Below are positions 25,744-37,645 of a DNA stretch of 64,000 bases, piece by piece. Source of the stretch: Monarcha castaneiventris obscurior. Its lineage: Eukaryota > Chordata > Aves > Passeriformes > Monarchidae. Within the stretch, counting starts at the first letter, position 1. Each line of letters starts with the position of its first letter. The position numbers and the translations under genes were made by a program. The notes under the pieces are model-generated. The model saw only the letters and a program-made list of their open reading frames with translations, was not told where the DNA came from and searched no databases. The stretch covers positions 15,782,001 through 15,846,000 of the forward strand of contig JAMPIT010000510.1 of assembly GCA_026261815.1 (NCBI GenBank). Reading direction: 5' to 3'.

Positions 25744-26658
25744 TACCCTCAGGGGTCCATATTGGGACCAATACCATTTAATGTCTTAGACAATGACATA
25801 GTGGAATCAAGGGCACCCTCAGCACATTTGCAGGTGGCACCAAGCTGAGTGGTGCTGGTGACACACTGAAGGACAGGATGCCATCCAGAGGGACCTGGAC
25901 AAGCTCAAGAAGTGGCCCCATGGGAACCTCATGAGGTTCAGCAAGGCCAAGTGCAAGGTGCTGCACCTCGGCTGGGGCAACCTCCAGCATCTACACAGGC
26001 TGGGGGATGAATGGACTGAGAGTAGCCTTGCTGAGATGGACTTGGGGGTGCTGGTGGATGAAAAGCTCAGCGTGAGCCAGCAGTGTTCTCTCACAGGCCA
26101 GAAAACCAATTGTGTCCCGGGCTGCATCAGAAATTTGGCCAGAAGGTCAAGGGAGGTGATTCTGCTCTGGTGGGACCGCATGTGGAATACTGCTCTGGGG
26201 TCCTCAGAATGGGAAAAACATGGACCTGTTGAAGTGAGTCCAGAGGAGGGCCATGAAAATGATCAGAGGGATGGAACACCTCTCCTGTGATGAAAAACTG
26301 AGAGAGCTGGGGCTGTGCTGCCTGGAGAAGAGTCTGGGGAGAGGTTATTGTGGCCTTTCAACACTTAATGGGAACTTCTAAGTAAGATAGAGAAAAAAAA
26401 TTTAGTAGTGTCTGTTGCAAACTAACAGAGATTTGATTTAGACTAGATTAAATGAAGACATGTTTCACAACAAGGTGGTGAAACACAGACAGATTGCCCA
26501 GAGCAGTGGCAGATGCCCCATCCCTGGAAACTTTCCAGGTCAGGCTGGATGGGGCTCTGAGCACATGATCTAGTTGATGTCACTGCTTACTGCAGGGGTG
26601 GTTGTAGTAGATGACCTTTCCCACCCTTGTTCTTCTGTGGTGCAGGGATCCTATGGTT
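25744..26658 (+). mobile_element. CR1 LINE fragment: RT palm to 3' UTR, inactive
   Basis: This is the 3' part of a CR1 non-LTR retrotransposon. It starts in the reverse transcriptase (PQGSxLGP-like block at about 25748) and passes the catalytic palm at 25827-25838. There the expected F-A-D-D reads F-A-G-G, so both catalytic aspartates are lost. It then runs through KCKVLHLGWGN and DLGVLVDEKLSVSQQC (within 25931-26290) to the C-terminal region around GGCTGGATGGGGCTCTGAG (about 26540) and the GTAGATGACC 3' UTR near 26610. The last part of the reading frame is shifted several times relative to the family. The 5' end and ORF1 are absent, which is usual for CR1. It is a non-functional fossil. Confidence 0.95.
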
Positions 26659-29600
26659 ACACGGCAGTCTGCTAGGACTGCATTCTCTGCAGATTAAAAT
26701 CTCCAAGAACATTTATGTTTAACTAACAGGAATTGTAATGAAGGACCAGAATGGGTTGCACTGGGGTGTTACCAGACAGGAAAAAGACTCAGAAATGAGT
26801 TTCTGACATGTTTTGGAAATCTTAGAGTTTTCACTGTAATGTTTGTAGGAAGAATATATAAATATTTTATATAATGGTGTGACAGTTACGTATCTTTGCC
26901 ATGAACAGATTCTTAGTAGTTAGACAGATACAAGGACAGACAGATAACATGGAGTGATGCAAGTGTGAACTGTAGTCAGCAACTGATTTTCAGGAATAAT
27001 CTGTTACCATCCATTCAGACCATGAATGCTGTAAAGACATTTTTCTAACTGCTTCCAGCCCTGGTTACATAAAGAATGCAGTAAAGAAAAAGTATTTTCA
27101 GAGATCCAGGAAATGCAATGCTGAACCAGTCTGTTTAAAGATTCTTGATGGCTTTAGGAAACAATACCTGCTAGAAGGCAGCTGTTCGTAGGTATGCCAG
27201 CTTCATCACTGTCTAGTAACACAACCTGACTCTTACCTACATGTAAACCATTCACTTCAATGTGAGGAACTGGAAATAATGATCTCAATTTTAATATTTT
27301 ACAGCCACTTCAAACACATATAAATGTGTATTCAAGCTGCAAGGTAAAAAAGAAACGGGCCAAAATTCTGTTTTATAAATAAAATATCTCGAGTGTCAGA
27401 TTGACTTTTACTTTCCTGTAACTTCACTGTAGCCGTGGGGCCTTTTTTTATCTTTTAAAGTAGAAATTGTCTCCGTATGTGTGATAGATGGTACATCTAT
27501 AAGAAGGTATCTGGCAGAAATAATGTATTTACTCCTGATATCATCATAACTGCTTGCAATATTATCACTTGCTGTATACAATAATTTAACAGACTATATA
27601 TACTGAATGCATAACTATTAGATTGTATTTCATATATTTAGATGTTACAGATTTTCAGCATGTTGCCAGAAAAGGAGTATAACAGTTTAAAGAGGATAAT
27701 AAAAATTTCGTCCACATATGGAACTCTTATAAAATATGCTCCAGTAGTTTTTACACATTAGAAGTACTTTTCTTTGCTTCAGTTTGGTTCAGTTTTCTTT
27801 CTCTTGTCTTCCCCACACCACATTTTTTCTTTCTCTCATGAAGTTCCATAGAGTTATAATAGAGATTAAATTACCATTTATTTTAAAGTCAGATTTGACC
27901 TTTATATTCTAACATAATTAAAGAAAATTTTACAGTGCTTAAATTTAGTAAAACATTGTTAAATTCTGATGGTTAAGCCCTTTCCCCTCCAGCCTCTCAC
28001 AGACTTAAATAATGAAACATTCCCATGGTGATTTTCACTGGAATCACATGTAATGTCTAATTTCAATCAGAAGATATTAAATATTTGCCAAGAGAGACTG
28101 GGTAACTGATTTTCTAAATGTGCAGTATTTTGTAAATAGAATAGTACAATCCTACTGTAGTTGCTATTCAATAGCATAATCCTACAGTTTTAAATTAAAC
28201 AGGACATCATTTTATTAAAACAAAAAAACCACAAAATATATTGTTATTATCTGCAATTAGGAAAATGATCAGGAAGCCCAGCAGATCAGGCATGACTTAA
28301 CACGCAATATAATCACAAATGATAGACATTTCTAAATATTTTGTCAGTTAACATTTTGAGTTTCTGCATAAGGCTTCACTTTGAAAAATTCCCTATTTCT
28401 CAATGTAATTTTAAGTGAAAATTGGAAGATTTTGCCCCTAATTTATCACATCCTTATTAGGATGTGATTTTGATCATTGGTGAAAACTGAGGCCCTATGA
28501 TTCACCAGCATAAAAAAGCAGTTTCCCTGCAATCAAGGTTAATTAATGTCAGCTCATGTTCCGCACAGCTTTTTCATTCTTAGCATTGACAAGACACTGG
28601 GACTTCAGACAGTGAAGGGGAAAATGAAGTACCAGATACAGGTAGCTAGGATAAACAGTAACTACAGGATAAATATTTGAAGTACAGTCACGAAAAGGAA
28701 AGGAAGTATGTTCTTCACAGAGTGCTGGAATGAAGAGCAAAAAGAAAAATTCAGAAAATACAGTTTAAAAAAATAGGGAAATTAACCCATCAGATCTTGA
28801 AGAATATGGAAAACAGTCAACAGCTATCTTTTCACCTCATGGTTTTTAATATAATTTGATAAATAGTGATATTAGAAAGTGTACTTTTAAGAAAGTATTG
28901 GGGCTATAAGGCACATTTTTTGGCTTTAGAGATTCTTTGTCTTTCCTGAGTGTGTGGAGGACGTTCCATCTCCTTTGAAGTCAAGAGCAAACCACCTCCC
29001 AAGGACAAGAATGCACCCCATATCCGTAGTGTTTAAAACACTCATCTGCAGAGCTGCTAGAAAGAAAACCTGATACTGAACCCTTTCAGCATGATATAGA
29101 CAAATATCTAAATCCCTTTGTATTTATGAAAACTGTCCTGATTTACACCTCATATTTTATTTTAATGTCCTTTTACATGTATACACATACACATGCTTAT
29201 AACACCTTTTTTTTACAAAAGCTTCATTAGTGTTAGTTTAGCAGCTGCATTTCTAGGTGATTCAGCCCAAATGGGCCAATATTTAAGACTTATCTTAAAA
29301 CAGATTTCAACTAAATGTGATTGGATTTATCAAATGCATATAGATACATATTCCATATATGGTTTTTTGGTTCTCCACATATTTGGAGGAGACACTGAAA
29401 AAAGAGCACTAGGTTTATGGATAATACTGGCACAACATTGTGATAAAGCCCAGACTGTTTCCAGAATTCCAGAGTATTTTGCTTTTGTGTCAGCTGTCTC
29501 AGTGTCAGGCAGCCACCTGGTGATGGGATTGTGGTTGTGTTGGGATGCAACCACCTCAGCACTGTAAACAGTGGGGGAAAGGTCAGTGTGGCTTCCCCAA

Positions 29601-29956
29601 GGTACAGGTGACAGAAGATGGATGGACACTCACCTCGTACCTTTCTTGCATGCTAGGGAAATTTCTGAGAATAGGCATCTTTTCCCAGCATTATCCTGGA
29701 ACCTATGTGCACTTATATTCTCCCCAAAAAGACAAAGTCCCAAATTTAAGCTTCTTCTTTCATGGACTTTATGCTACAGTAAATTTTGCTGCTTTTCCTC
29801 AGAATACAGAGCAGGTTAGTGTAGGTTTATTTGCTGTAGTCCTCCCAGCTAAACGGAACAGCAGAGAACACACTGAATATTTATGTTGCTCATGGAGACC
29901 AGGAGTCTGTGAAGCACACCCTAATGTATTCCTTTGTTTGATTTGTCCTGATATTC
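26659..29956. other. Non-coding unique sequence, no gene seen
   Basis: AT-rich DNA with few open frames longer than 60 codons. It contains one short perfect hairpin (28445-28468), listed separately. No mobile element, RNA gene or promoter was recognised. A shared open patch on both strands at about 29190-29630 is not protein-like. Confidence 0.6.
28445..28468. repeat. Perfect 10-bp inverted repeat, 4-base loop
   Basis: The left arm ATCACATCCT (28445-28454) and the right arm AGGATGTGAT (28459-28468) are exact reverse complements around TATT. The flanking bases do not extend the stem. The stem is too short for a microRNA precursor. It may be a binding-site palindrome or a chance cruciform. Confidence 0.9.
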
Positions 29957-30004
29957 AGGAAGGAAGGAAGGAAGGAAGGAAGGAAGGAAGGAAGAAAGGA
30001 AGGG
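29957..30004. repeat. (GGAA)n microsatellite
   Basis: The perfect AGGA repeat runs from 29957 to 29994 (about 9.5 units), followed by an interrupted AAAGGAAGGG. The Lys/Gly/Arg/Glu-rich plus frame and the Pro/Ser/Phe/Leu-rich minus frames crossing it are artefacts of the repeat, not genes. It is likely to be length-polymorphic. Confidence 0.97.
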
Positions 30005-33000
30005 CCAAGATACAGACAAATTTGCCTATACAGGATGGAAGGATAGTGTAATACTTTTGCTTCCAAGATGAAAAAACAAGCTTCAGACCTGACACTGACT
30101 GCATAATGTGAGGCCATGGCAGGTAAGGCTCTGCCTTTCTTGAATTTATCTGGCCATGGTCCTTTAGCTGACAAAGCACTTCTCTGATTAATACCCAGCC
30201 AGTCTCCAATCTGGCACCAGAGGAGTACAGCTGCAAAATCTGTGAAGAGCTCATTCACAGCAAATACCACCCAGATAGGCCAAAACCAATTATGGCTAGC
30301 AGTTATTAAAGCACTTTAGCATGAAAGAGATTTCATTGGTGTAAGATTATATAAAGAATAATATATGCCCAAACATGTGTCCACAGACCAGTCATGATGT
30401 ATTTCAGTTTGGGCAAAACCCTATAGTTGTTTGACTTAAGTAATAAAAGGGTTTTTAAACCTTTATGAAAACCACAGATAATGCCAAACAGATGAAACTG
30501 AAAGTCCTTCTTTGTTCACAGCCCATTCAGGGTAAATTTTATCTGTATTGCAGCATTCACCCACCTTTTTAGTGTTATCTGAGGTGATACTGCTGACCTG
30601 AGTATTTCATCCATTTTCTGCTCTGTGGCATAAGAAGTGTGCCTCATGTGCTTTCCAAGAGCACTGCAGTACCACCAGTACAAGGTATCAACTTATTAAT
30701 AAAAGAAGTACTACTAATAAATGTCAAAAAAAAACCCATTTAAAAATTGAGGTTGTTAAAATGAAGACAATTGCAACCTCGGATTAGCAAATCCCTCCCA
30801 GCAGCATTTAGTAAGAGCAACAGAAAACATCTGATTACTAGAAATTCACCTAACTCAGAAGGGTATTAAAATCTGTACCTAGGATCATAGATGCTACAAT
30901 GTAAAAATACTATTCAGTACAAATGTAACAACTACCCTACTTTTCAGAAAATAAAGTTTCTTCTTGCGGTTGTAGTGCATCCCATTATTCTCCCGAAGGG
31001 CCAAAGAGTAGCCTTCTTAGTAGTACAGGCAAAAACTAAAAATAAGGACCATGTGTGCAACTAAAACCTGAAATATGGCATCACAGAACTTTTGAGGTGG
31101 CCTTTGCAGTTACGCTGTGCTGATAAAAGAACACAGGCAAACACAGTTTTGCACAGGTGACAGATAAGACACTCAAAACATAGAGAAGGGGAGCAATAAC
31201 ACCCCTTATCTCAGCTTTGTGCAAAATAGAAGGGGTCCTGTATTATTTTATAGCATTTTACTGGCTGCAGGACAGAAGGGAAAAAAAATCAGATTTTCAG
31301 AAAAAGAATTAATTTGGAATTATGTATTATTCCCTCGTCAGAAGAAATTTATAAATATGAATTATTTAAAACTTGATGGCATAATGAAGAGTGAGGGAAT
31401 CCTCTGTGGTTTCCATAGGAAAGTTTGCTGACTCGCCAGGGAAATTGGCACTCCATTGTCCAGTCCTCTAGAAGCACAAGCGCAGGGGAGTACCTTGGTC
31501 TGATATCACTTCCAACAATAGTGGCTAAGGGCTTACCTACAGCTAATTTGATCAGTGGGAGTATTACTGGGTCAAGGCTCAAAAAGGAACATAGCCCTGG
31601 TTCTGTCTTGGGGCACAGAAACACGAGATGGCAAAGCTTCACCTCATCTTGGAGAAGGCCAGGCACAGGTGCCTTCCTCAACAGGGGTAACATGTGGGGG
31701 AGACTGCTGCCACAGTGCACTGCTCTCCTACTTAATCAGCAGAAAACTGCAGTTCTTCCTTCTCCTTTCTCTGGCAGTCTAGTTCAGAACTCATCTAACA
31801 TTTTCCATCCTCTCTCTTTTAATTGGGAAAGGTTAGGTTTTCACAGACCTTTCTTTTATTCAATTAATGCTTATGTCCCCTGAACAATGGCAAATGGGAA
31901 CCTTAGTCCAGTAGTGCCATGGTACAAAGCTACACAGATCTCTCTGTGCTTCGGAGAGAGTTATGTGTTCCCTGAAGGGGCATTTGGGTTGGAGACAAAA
32001 ATGAATGCTGCTTGATAGCTGGTTTTCCACCCAAAAGATAAATTAGGAAGTGCTAGTGCAGTCGTTGAAACCCTGGCCTGTATTACAGGAAATGTCACCC
32101 TTTCAACAAGGCTCAAAAGTATGTTCCATGTTACTCGTGATGAGCCTTTGCTGCTGGTTCTAGGCTGAGTTTTATATTCCTACAGCAATTTAAACAGTAA
32201 CAGAGCAGCAGAAATGTCTGTCTTCTGAGCTCCACTCCTGTGATCTGACAGATCTTTCAATTTGTTGATTTCACAGCCTAAGGATTTATGTGCCATTATC
32301 ACACTACCTTCTATCAAAAGTCTCTACAGATCTTCCCCCAAATAAATGTGACCACCCAAATGAGTGGAAAAAAAAGATTTTACAAAATCTATTTTACATT
32401 TGAACAGTATATAAACCTTATTAAAAGATAGTATACTACTACAAGAGGGTAATGTGTCCTTCTCTTTAAATACAAGACTTTAAACTGAGAGAAGAAAGAA
32501 AGTAATGATGCTGTTCTTGAGGCATAACACAAAAAGCGTCTTTGAATTTTAAGGCAGCTCCTCTGCTAATACAAAGCAGAGTTATTCCAGGGAAGGCAGT
32601 GGAGTTCTGCAGATTATTGTTGCTAAGGATCTGTCTGACAATGGCAAATGACAGAAGAGACAGCTATCGCTCAGGAAAAAGAAAATGCGAAGATCAAAAA
32701 ACCTCTAATATGTATTCAGCAGTGACTGCTCCTGAGAGAAAGGGCAATAATAAATGCCCTATAGTAGAAAGAGGAAAGGATGATGCAAGCATGACAGAGA
32801 AAGAAGAAAAAAATTTCAGTCAATCAGAAGCTGCAGAGAAAAGATGATAAGAGCATCAAAATATCAAGTTGGGCTGAAGCCAGATGAGCAATACAACCTG
32901 CTTATGAAGCAGGAGAAAATTACAATACTGAGAATAAAATAATTTATTGAAGCTTGTTGTGTGAGGCTCCAAACACTTTATGTGCAAATTTGAGACTTAT

Positions 33001-34990
33001 TTCATCTTCAGCCAAAGTTGCTTTGAAGGACTCCTCTGTCAGAGACAATTTTTTTGTCACATTTTTTTACATTTGATTGACATCTCTAGTTAGGCAGAAG
33101 TATTGAACTTGATATAAATGTACAAATTTTCCTTCTTTTTGTAATGTTTACTCTGTATAGTTTTTAAATTTAAAAACATTGAAAAATACTTTATGGAGTT
33201 AATAGTTTTCTGAGTTTTTTTCAGTGAGGACTCTGAAATATTCTACATTTCATATCATGCCTTATCCAATAGGTACCTATATCTATGAAATCAAAGTGAA
33301 GAGAGAAAGAAAAAAAGATTTTATATTATCCAAGAAATGAGAAAAGACACATTCTTTTTTCAGAATCATCCCTTAACAGTGCTCAGGACAAGTAGATATT
33401 AGAACTATTATATGTATTGTAGAAATTATTCTTGTGATCTACTAGTTCTGTTTAAATCACTAGCAGTAATCATATGGGCAGAAAACGTGAATTGCTCAGA
33501 TGAGCTCACAGCCTGAGCTGTAGGTAAATACCAGATATAGGACTGGACCTAAAACGTCTCAGCGTAAGTAGAATAGATGTCCATATAGAAGTCTTGAGCC
33601 AAAGTGACATCATTTCTCCCACCTTTGAAAATGAGCCTGAAAAGTTCCCTATGTCAGACCTTTGCTGACATCACAGAAAATGCAAGACTTTGCAAAAGTA
33701 ATACTTGAATCTATTACTGTTTTCTCAAGGGTAAGAGGGTTTACACTACAGCCTGTGTATTGCAGACCAGATGTAGTTTGTGAGTGATGAGATACAGTGA
33801 CCTCTAATGTGGCCCTCCTTTTCCCCTCTCAGGTTTATAAAGAGATTTATTTTCTTTTTCTGGCTCAATGTTTGTCTTTCGTATTTTGAAAAGTAGAGTG
33901 AAATTTCCCTTTGATTTCTCTTTTTCCCTCTTTGAAACACTGGTTACAAACTTGGCCTTAGGGTGACTCCTTAGCAAAGTATGGCCCACATGTTAGAGAA
34001 CAATGCTCTAACCAGCTGCACATCAAAAGTATTTTTTGTCTCTATTTGAAGTGCAAGCAAATTCCAAAACTGTCAGAGGTGATGTCTGGAGGAAGATGAG
34101 AGGACTGAACTCCATTTAATTCTGGGTTCATTTTAATTGACAGTGAAATACAGTTCTGACACAACTAATTCCAGACAATCTGTGGCATCAGTCTCTGAAG
34201 AACCAAAGCCTCCACATCTTCAACAGGCTCTTTCATAAACTTTCTACCATGTATTATTTAAAAGGGTGCCTGGAGAGGTATTCACTTTTGCTAACCCAAA
34301 ACATAGTGCTACTATTAATCATACACACACAAAGGCAAAAGTAAATAGTTATTATAAGTCTGAAAGCCAAGAAAATTCAGAATTTTTTCATGTTTCCAAC
34401 TTCAAAGCTGAATGGATCCTGGTCCTAATTAATCTATTCAGACAAGAACTGGAGAAATTAGGGAACCGAAGGCTTTAAATATGGGAAAACAAATTCTCAC
34501 ATGATGTAAAAGGACATTGTCTGGTCATATTTATTTTACATTTAATCTAGGTAGATCTTTCCCCACAACAATAGCAACTAAAGAGTGTGTCAGTAGCAAC
34601 ACTTACAAAGTTTAAGGTGGGAAGGTGAGACCATATGAGAATCATTTGTTTGCCTCTCCTCTGATGCTAAATCGCTGAACTAGAAGTACTTATGTACATT
34701 TGTTAAAGGGAGAGCTACAAAAAGAAAACAAAGCACCTGGAAATCATTGTGAGGTATAAATGCCCCTTGCCCAGGTAATTTTAAAGATTTTGATTGGGCA
34801 GGTCAGAAGTCTGCTGTCAGTATAAGAAGAATATGTAATAATATTTACAACAATATAGCATAAATGGAAAATTCTATGAGACCTTATCAAGTTTACTTTA
34901 ACTCAGTATCTAAGATTACTTAAAAGTTTGGCCTGCTGATCCAGGGGTCACACCAAACTAATCTGCATTTAAAAATGTCCCCATTTTTTA
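30005..34990. other. Non-coding unique sequence, no gene seen
   Basis: The longest frame (about 152 codons, 31425-31883, plus) overlaps another plus-strand frame and has no recognisable domain. A 68-codon ATG frame at 32641-32847 encodes a very Lys/Glu/Arg-rich peptide (begins MANDRRDSYRSGKRK) with an acceptable Kozak context (A at -3, G at +4), but it has no known homologue that I recall. No mobile element or RNA gene was recognised. Confidence 0.55.
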
Positions 34991-34994
34991 GTAC
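34991..34994. repeat. Target-site duplication, left copy (GTAC)
   Basis: Four bases directly before the LTR that repeat at 35394-35397. GTAC is itself a palindrome, so together with the LTR ends it also gives a longer 9-base inverted repeat (GTACTGCTT and AAGCAGTAC). Confidence 0.7.
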
Positions 34995-35063
34995 TGCTTG
35001 TGATACCTGCAGTGGCCACCTAAAAACAGAGACTAGACAAGAATAAGGGAATAAAGGTAGGTA

Positions 35064-35069
35064 TTTATT
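35064..35069 (-). terminator. LTR polyadenylation signal (AATAAA)
   Basis: TTTATT on the plus strand reads AATAAA on the minus strand. It lies about 95 bases downstream of the TATA box in the element's own orientation, which fits the R region of an LTR. Confidence 0.55.
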
Positions 35070-35159
35070 TGAAAGGCCTTCAAGGTACCCCCTGGAGGGC
35101 CAGAGGCTATTGCCAAGATGGACCCCAAGATGGATGACAGGTCACGAGTTCTTCACAGT

Positions 35160-35165
35160 TTTATA
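35160..35165 (-). promoter_or_regulatory. LTR TATA box
   Basis: TTTATA on the plus strand reads TATAAA on the minus strand, inside the solo LTR and upstream of its AATAAA. It is the probable core promoter of the former element. Whether it is still active cannot be judged from sequence. Confidence 0.55.
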
Positions 35166-35393
35166 GGTTTGGTTCATTTGCATATCAGGGTTAAGTCTCC
35201 AGTTAAAGCTTCAGTTAATGATGTAATTTCCCCTCAGCTTGCCCCCCTTTAGAGTCTTTGGTTTACATATTTTGGGCCTAGGACAGTCTGAGTGTCCTTG
35301 GAAAGCAGGCTTGGAGGGGCTTCGTTATGTCTAACTAGCATGAGAGAGCAGAAACTACAGGCTACAAGAAACTTCAGAGCTACACACTAAGCA

Positions 35394-35397
35394 GTAC
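35394..35397. repeat. Target-site duplication, right copy (GTAC)
   Basis: Four bases directly after the LTR, identical to those at 34991-34994. This supports insertion by an integrase with a 4-bp stagger, although four matching bases alone could be chance. Confidence 0.7.
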
Positions 35398-37179
35398 AGG
35401 ATTTGAAAAATATGAAAGTTAAAACCTTGGAGAAAGGGAAGAATTACACTGTATTTAGGAATAAAGAGTGTGTTTTTTTCTCTCTAGTCAAAAAGTTACA
35501 TTTAGCAGGAAAAGAAATAACACTTCATATATAAATAAAGATATGCTTTTTTTTAAAAAAAAAAAAAGCTGATATTGAGGGAAAGACATCTTTTAGAGTC
35601 TTTTAAGATTCCTTCCTATTACTTCTTAAAGGCAGTAGTGGAGACGAATTCCCTTTCACCTTAATTATGTGTATGATGTAATTCCTCCAGGGAAAGTGTC
35701 CGAAAGTGGTACAGAACCTTGCTTCCCTTTAGTCTAGCTGGAGTTGGCTGATTTCGCTTCCTGCACAGTGCTCTGCTGGTCTTAGGAAGAAACGAAATGC
35801 TGCTGGCATTGAGAAGACTCATAGGAACATTCAGTAATCACTGTGAATAATCACACTGTTCATGAAGCCTTGAGCATTTGAAGTCTCTTGCTCACCAATA
35901 TTTTATTTTCTCCTTCAGTATATCATTCATCATAATTTCCTGCCCTTCAGACAAGGTTTTTTTGTTACCCCTTAGTGCAGTACATTATTTTCTGTGGATT
36001 TTATGTTCTTGCTTCACTCTCACCACATTACTCTGCTTTATTTATTAAATTTAGCTTTTCTGTTATTGTACTTATAAGTCATCTTGGGCTATTTTTGTGT
36101 GTTTGTTACTTTCCATCTCATGGTTGTTTAATTATCATAACAGCAAGGGTATCTTTTAAATATTTTTTGTAGGCACATAGCACACTTGGCTTAAATTGGA
36201 TGGTTGTTTATAAATCATTTTGGGAACGGCACCTTGAGAAGCATTCTCCTCATAGCACATTTAGTTGTTTTTGTTTTCAGTTTAGAGTAAAAGGAAATTT
36301 TTTAGGTTGAGTGTTGCTTGCCTGTCTTTGCACAGAATTTTGCTGAAATGAAGGAGGGCCAGTGACATGTCTGGGACCCACTGATGCTGGTGGAAACTGA
36401 AAATGCCTGAGGTAAAACATGGTTACTACATGGATCTGTGCATATCTCTCCCCATTGATAAGCCAAGGTATGCCTTTTAGCAGAAGCTGTGAAATCCTTA
36501 CCCAGACAAACCAGGAACTGAAAAGTGAACAGAGCTCAGAGGTCTCTTTAGCCCTATCTCTCAGTCAAAATAGGGTTTTATTTATTATTTTTCTACTCTA
36601 AAGTAGAAGTGTCTTTGTTTGCCTTAACCACCATGAACCACCATGGACATGTACACCTCTAGCAAGAAGGAAATCTGTGCACAAATGAGCCATGAGTGAG
36701 TAAAACAATGAAGCAAAGAATTTAAAGTCCCTGTGTTTCACTCTAGCTGCTGCTTTGCTTTCTATAATGCCTTCCAGTGAGTGCAAGGATCTCATTCTTT
36801 CTAATTTCATTATGATTTTGAAATAATTCCCTGCTTTTGAAGTAAAATGCACATTTTCTTTGCAGGTAGCTGTTGCAATATATTAAGTGTCTGGGCAACC
36901 CACTTATTAATAAATTCTGTATTGTACAGAGGCTCTTGTTCCATGGAGTTGGTCAGCTCTAAATGAACTTTGTAGGCCTTTATCAGATAAAAGACAGATA
37001 TCTAGACATCTAGACAGGTCTTCATAGCCCTTTCCAGCATGTCTATGTTCCCTAGTAGAACTGTCTGTGCTCATGTGAACTGACATTGTCTTCTGAGTTT
37101 GTCTCATCTTGATCTTATCTTCCTCCATTACCAATTAAGAACTGAGTTGTGAATTTAATATTCATATTAACGTGAACTT
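35398..37179. other. Non-coding unique sequence with a T8A13 tract
   Basis: No recognisable gene. A self-complementary run of eight T then thirteen A lies at 35547-35567. A short duplicated word (ACCACCATG) occurs near 36630-36650. The rest is AT-rich DNA with no mobile element that I can name. Confidence 0.6.
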
Positions 37180-37645
37180 TATTTTTTGTCCAAGAAGGAT
37201 GCTCAGGCTGTCCCTAATGGCCTGAAATGCAGGCCACAGGGAAGATCAGGGTCTGCCCATTTACCCTGCCCCGTGAGCAGACTGAAATTTTTGCAAGCCT
37301 AAACGCCATCAACTGCGACATCAATTAAGAGTGAGGAGCTGTTAGGCAGCACTCTGCCCCCATAATCATGGCTGTTAACTGTCCAGAACGTTTTGTTAGC
37401 CCAGAGGGGCTAGGCAGAGGCTCCTTGCCCAGCGGCAGGGTGTGACATGTAGCCCATGGTGGTGAGATGTCCCTTTCCTTGTGTATTGTGTCACAATCAG
37501 CATTGGAGGTTTCCTTGCAGTTTCCCCAGGGTCAGCCCTGTTGCTACAGCCAGAAATAAAACAGAAAATTCATCCCTGGTCCCTGGACAGGGCCACTCCA
37601 TAATAGCATTGTAGGTAAAATCAGTGACTCTAGTTTTGCTACCCT
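37180..37645. other. GC-richer block of unknown nature
   Basis: This interval is clearly richer in G+C and CpG than its surroundings (CCCCGTGAG, AAACGCC, CTGCGAC, GAACG, AGCGG). It ends near an AATAAA at about 37554. It contains no long open frame and I see no terminal repeats. It could be an old degraded transposon, a conserved regulatory element or just a local composition shift. Confidence 0.3.

Larger units (their letters stand above)
34995..35393 (-). mobile_element. Solo LTR of an endogenous retrovirus-like element
   Basis: A 399-bp unit has matching ends, TGCTT at 34995 and AAGCA at 35393, giving the TG...CA termini of an LTR. It is flanked on both sides by GTAC (34991-34994 and 35394-35397), a 4-bp target-site duplication. 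Read on the minus strand it has a TATAAA box at 35165-35160 and, about 95 bases further, an AATAAA polyadenylation signal at 35069-35064. These are in the order expected for U3, R and U5. No gag, pol or env sequence adjoins it, so internal recombination has probably left a solo LTR. The short target duplication is compatible with a class I (gammaretrovirus-like) origin. The family is not named, because a library search is needed. Confidence 0.78.

Noticed and set aside
29545..30270. Frames on both strands encoding repeated Gly-Arg-Lys-Glu or Leu-Pro-Ser-Phe units
   Set aside because: They are produced by the (GGAA)n microsatellite and do not represent protein repeats.
31425..31883. 152-codon plus-strand frame
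   Set aside because: No recognisable domain, overlaps another open frame, and lies in a locally GC-richer patch where long chance frames are expected.
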